Shown here piece by piece: positions 6,391 to 8,458 of a stretch of 8,458 nucleotides of DNA. The stretch is from the NCBI GenBank assembly GCA_945949655.1, contig CAMFFG010000040.1, positions 1-8,458 on the forward strand, written 5' to 3'. A program made the translations under genes and the position numbers. Under the pieces are notes generated by a model. It did no database searches and had not been told where the DNA came from. It worked only from the letters and a program-made list of their open reading frames with translations. The number at the start of each line of letters is the position of its first letter. Within the stretch, counting starts at the first letter, position 1. Source of the DNA: an uncultured Peptococcaceae bacterium (lineage in GTDB: Bacteria; Bacillota; Peptococcia; Peptococcales; Peptococcaceae).

Positions 6391-7056
6391 TTATTTTGCA
6401 ATCTTGTGAAAAAGTTTTTCGACGACCTCATCAAATGTCATATGGCTGGTATCGATCAGTTCCGCATCGGGCGCCTGCACCAGCGGCGATACCTCCCGCT
6501 GGGAATCTTTCTGATCCCGCAGTGCGATATCCCGCTGCAGCTGTTCCAGATCCACTGATACGCCCTTCTGCTGCAGTTCCAGGTAACGACGGCGGGCCCG
6601 TTCTTCCAGAGAAGCAGTCAGAAAAAATTTATAGCGCGCATCGGGCAGCACCGTTGTCCCGATATCCCGCCCGTCCATCAGAACATCGCAGTCAGCGGCA
6701 ATTTTCTGCTGCTGTGCCACCATGGCTTCCCGCACCAGCGGAATCATAGCCACCGCCGACACATTGGCCGACACTTCGGTGGAACGGATGGCCTCGGTCA
6801 CATCCATGCCGTTGCAGTACAGATGCTGCACGCCGTCTTCTTCTCTAAATTCCAGCTGCAGATTTTTCAAAAGCTGATCCATCCCTGTCAGATCATCAAA
6901 AGGAACCTGCTGCTGCATGGCCAGCCAGGTAACAGCCCGATACATGGCACCAGTGTCCAGATAAATACAATTAAGCCGTTTCGCCAGCACCTTGGCCACC
7001 GAGCTTTTGCCTGCTCCGGCAGGACCGTCGATGGCAATCTGTAATGTGTTCTTCAC
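6391..7056 (-). CDS. cmk: Cytidylate kinase (CMP/dCMP kinase)
   Basis: Cytosolic nucleotide kinase that phosphorylates CMP and dCMP with ATP in pyrimidine salvage and supply. Of 221 residues, close to the usual 220-230, LQIAIDGPAGAGKSS (5-19) carries the P-loop with K17. LDTGAMYRAVT (33-43) is the CMP-binding segment typical of Cmk, and DGRDIGTTVLPDA (128-140) is the conserved Cmk motif with R130. The lid-region RARRR (153-157) and RDQKDSQRE (180-188) follow. I chose GTG 7056: GAGGTG (7063-7068) is six bases upstream and the protein then starts MKNTLQIAIDG, the common form. A GTG three codons earlier overlaps that SD. The stop of the HutP-like gene is 14 bases upstream, so the two are probably cotranscribed. 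Some related genomes have an acyltransferase (plsC) between cmk and ispH; none is present here. Confidence 0.97.
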   Translation of the reverse strand: MKNTLQIAIDGPAGAGKSSVAKVLAKRLNCIYLDTGAMYRAVTWLAMQQQVPFDDLTGMDQLLKNLQLEFREEDGVQHLYCNGMDVTEAIRSTEVSANVSAVAMIPLVREAMVAQQQKIAADCDVLMDGRDIGTTVLPDARYKFFLTASLEERARRRYLELQQKGVSVDLEQLQRDIALRDQKDSQREVSPLVQAPDAELIDTSHMTFDEVVEKLFHKIAK

Positions 7057-7062
7057 TGCCAG

Positions 7063-7068
7063 CACCTC
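7063..7068 (-). promoter_or_regulatory. Shine-Dalgarno site deciding the cmk start
   Basis: GAGGTG in the 14-base gap after the HutP-like stop leaves six bases to the GTG at 7056. The GTG at 7065 lies inside this SD and is therefore an unlikely start. Confidence 0.6.
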
Positions 7069-7070
7069 AC

Positions 7071-7484
7071 TCAGGATATGGTACGGTGGGCCAGTCCCAC
7101 TGCCACTTCATCCAGATGCAAAAGACCCACGCCCAGAAATACTGCAATGCTTAAATGATCCTGATAGCGGGCGATCCCCAGCTTGCCGCCTACATTAAGC
7201 CCGATGGCTTTGTTCTGGATCTGTGACAACGCTTCCCGGGTAGCGCCGGCGATGGCGCCTTCCTCCGAATGGGTATCGCCGATGATTCCTTCCCGCTTGC
7301 CAGCTACAATGGCATGTTCCACAATTTTATTGATGGAGGAAAGATATTCTCCGCCAAAGTCAACTGCCGCCGTTTTGATCCCCTGTGCAGCATTTTTCTT
7401 TTTTTCCTGACTTTCTTCCTCCCGGGTTTCTGTCAATGCCATACGTAACGCCGTTCTGGCAATCTTTTTACTACCGTAGGTCAT
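7071..7484 (-). CDS. HutP-family protein, non-canonical metal site
   Basis: A small 137-residue protein. Its second half aligns by eye with Bacillus HutP, the histidine- and Mg2+-dependent RNA-binding antiterminator of the histidine-utilisation operon. Matching blocks are GIIGDTHSEEGAIAGATREAL (66-86, key residues E75, A81, T82, E84, A85, L86) and SIAVFLGVGLLHLDEVAVGLAH (112-133). From memory, HutP binds Mg2+ through H73, H77 and H138. The first two align here with G76 and G80; only a histidine near the C-terminus (H133) is kept, and H72 lies close by. Canonical histidine/Mg2+ sensing is therefore doubtful. The first 35 residues are charged and probably helical (REEESQEKKK). No hut gene is nearby; the neighbours are a flavoprotein (28 bases upstream) and cmk (14 bases downstream). 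ATG 7484 is preceded by GAGGTGA (7489-7495). The fold is likely an RNA-binding or small-ligand regulator; its target is unknown. Confidence 0.85.
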   Translation of the reverse strand: MTYGSKKIARTALRMALTETREEESQEKKKNAAQGIKTAAVDFGGEYLSSINKIVEHAIVAGKREGIIGDTHSEEGAIAGATREALSQIQNKAIGLNVGGKLGIARYQDHLSIAVFLGVGLLHLDEVAVGLAHRTIS

Positions 7485-7512
7485 ATTTTCACCTCATTTT
7501 TGGTTATTATCC

Positions 7513-8458
7513 TTATTTTAATGCAGAATCATCATTTGCGCAAGCAATCCCGGCCAAATATCCGGTAGAAAAGGCCGCCTGCAGATTAAATCCGCCAGTC
7601 ATTCCGTCAATATCCAGCACTTCTCCGGTAAAATACAGGCCTGCTGCCAGTTTGCTCTCCATAGTTTTTGGAAATACTTCCTTTACACTGACACCGCCAG
7701 CTGTCACAATGGCTTCTTCCAGCGGCCGGGCTTTCGTCAGCGTAAAGCGGAAATTTTTTAACAGCTCCACCATACGCTGCCGTTCTTCTCTGGTAATCTG
7801 GTGCATGGCTTTTTCCGGCGAGATCCCGCAGCGCTGCAGGAACACCGGAATCAGCTTACTGGGCATCAGGGTATGCAGACTGTTTTTCAGCTGTTTCTTT
7901 TTTTGTTCTTCGATCTCCCGCAACAGACGGGCATCCAGCTTTTCGCGGCTCAGCGCCGGTTTAAAGTCCACAACAGCATTCAAAGGCTCCTTGTGTTTCT
8001 GCCAGTAATCCACCGCTTTGTAGCTGGCAGAAAGCACAATAGGGCCGGAAACACCGAAATGGGTGAACAGCATCTCGCCAAATTCCTGCACCAGCTGCTT
8101 GCCCTGTGCCGTTTCAATGGTGAATGTCACGTTTTTCAGACTCAGTCCCTGCAACGCTTTTACATAACCTTCCGCGCATTCCAGCGGAATCAGCGACGGG
8201 CGCAGCGAAACAATGGTGTGCCCTGCTTTGCGGGCAAAATGATATCCATCGCCGGTGGATCCAGTGCCAGGATAAGAAGCACCGCCGGTAGCCACAATAA
8301 CACAATCTGCCGACAGTTTACGGCCATTGAGGAGCTGCACGCCGACAGCACGGCCATCTTCCAGCAGCAGTTCCTTCACTGTGGCATTGAGCCACACATC
8401 TACGCCGGCCTGCTGCAAGCTGCGCCGCAGCCCATTGACAATGTCCTTGGACTGATCT
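7513..8458 (-). CDS. NAD(P)/FAD-dependent oxidoreductase, HI0933/YhiN family (N-terminus missing)
   Basis: Flavoprotein of the HI0933-like family, whose physiological reaction is not established. The open frame runs through the window edge, leaving the last 314 residues of about 400-420, so the N-terminal GxGxxG dinucleotide fold is outside. What remains is characteristic: VIVATGGASYPGTGSTGDGY (53-72), FGEMLFTHFGVSGPIVLSAS (family core), ITREERQRM and the AIVTAGGV...KTMESK segment. Near the C-terminus is the FAD-binding GEVLDIDGMTGGFNLQAAFSTG block. A TTG at 8418 is not a credible start because the conserved frame continues upstream of it (DQSKDIVNGLRRS). The stop lies 28 bases before the HutP-like gene with no terminator between, so the two are likely cotranscribed. 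Family assignment is confident; function is not. Confidence 0.93.
   Translation of the reverse strand, partial: DQSKDIVNGLRRSLQQAGVDVWLNATVKELLLEDGRAVGVQLLNGRKLSADCVIVATGGASYPGTGSTGDGYHFARKAGHTIVSLRPSLIPLECAEGYVKALQGLSLKNVTFTIETAQGKQLVQEFGEMLFTHFGVSGPIVLSASYKAVDYWQKHKEPLNAVVDFKPALSREKLDARLLREIEEQKKKQLKNSLHTLMPSKLIPVFLQRCGISPEKAMHQITREERQRMVELLKNFRFTLTKARPLEEAIVTAGGVSVKEVFPKTMESKLAAGLYFTGEVLDIDGMTGGFNLQAAFSTGYLAGIACANDDSALK

Noticed and set aside
7071..7484. Calling this gene hutP, the histidine-utilisation regulator
   Set aside because: Two key metal-binding histidines are replaced by glycine and no hut genes are nearby, so only the family name is justified.
8416..8418. TTG as the true start of the flavoprotein
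   Set aside because: The frame and family-like sequence continue upstream to the window edge and the dinucleotide-binding N-terminus is missing, so the gene is simply cut.
1..8458. Mobile elements, CRISPR arrays, tRNA or rRNA genes, toxin-antitoxin or defence genes
   Set aside because: No repeats with spacers, transposase motifs, terminal inverted repeats or structured RNA genes were seen; all genes are co-directional core functions.

Overview
All nine protein genes in this 8.46 kb window lie on the minus strand, packed into three transcription units, so transcription runs from base 8458 towards base 1. The gene content points to a low-GC Gram-positive lineage (Firmicutes). The signs are an IspH-ribosomal protein S1 fusion, a HutP-family protein, an RsbU/SpoIIE-type phosphatase with a STAS partner, a DacF-like DD-carboxypeptidase, and strong GGAGG-type Shine-Dalgarno (SD) sites. 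Base composition is close to balanced. Together with the IspH-S1 fusion, this suits Negativicutes or a related clostridial group, but the exact lineage is an inference. I see no tRNA, rRNA, insertion sequence, phage gene, CRISPR array or replication origin. This looks like core chromosome, not a mobile region. No stretch longer than 300 bases lacks a gene.

Unit A (about 8458 to 4258): a flavoprotein of the HI0933/YhiN family (5' end outside the window), a HutP-family protein, cytidylate kinase (cmk), then a 668-residue fusion of IspH (last step of the MEP isoprenoid pathway) with a four-domain S1 protein. A good promoter candidate sits between cmk and the fusion gene, and an intrinsic terminator follows it. 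Inside the fusion gene, exactly at the IspH/S1 junction, is a strong SD and an in-frame ATG. These could also produce a free S1 protein of 393 residues.

Unit B (4275 to about 2658): a response regulator fused to a PP2C-type (PPM) phosphatase, translationally coupled (TAATG) to a STAS anti-sigma-factor antagonist. This is two thirds of a partner-switching circuit; the anti-sigma kinase is not here. Its predicted promoter overlaps the terminator of unit A: the -35 is in the hairpin loop and the -10 begins in the T-tract. The unit ends in its own terminator.

Unit C (about 2640 to 1, continuing beyond the window): a membrane-anchored CE4-like polysaccharide deacetylase with altered catalytic motifs, a short DacF-like D-alanyl-D-alanine carboxypeptidase (ATGA overlap), and the N-terminal three quarters of an M16 zinc protease. 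This is a cell-envelope unit.

The most useful second looks are the internal S1 start in ispH-rpsA, the HutP paralogue that lacks two metal-binding histidines and sits in a housekeeping cluster, the promoter-in-terminator arrangement, and the degenerate deacetylase.
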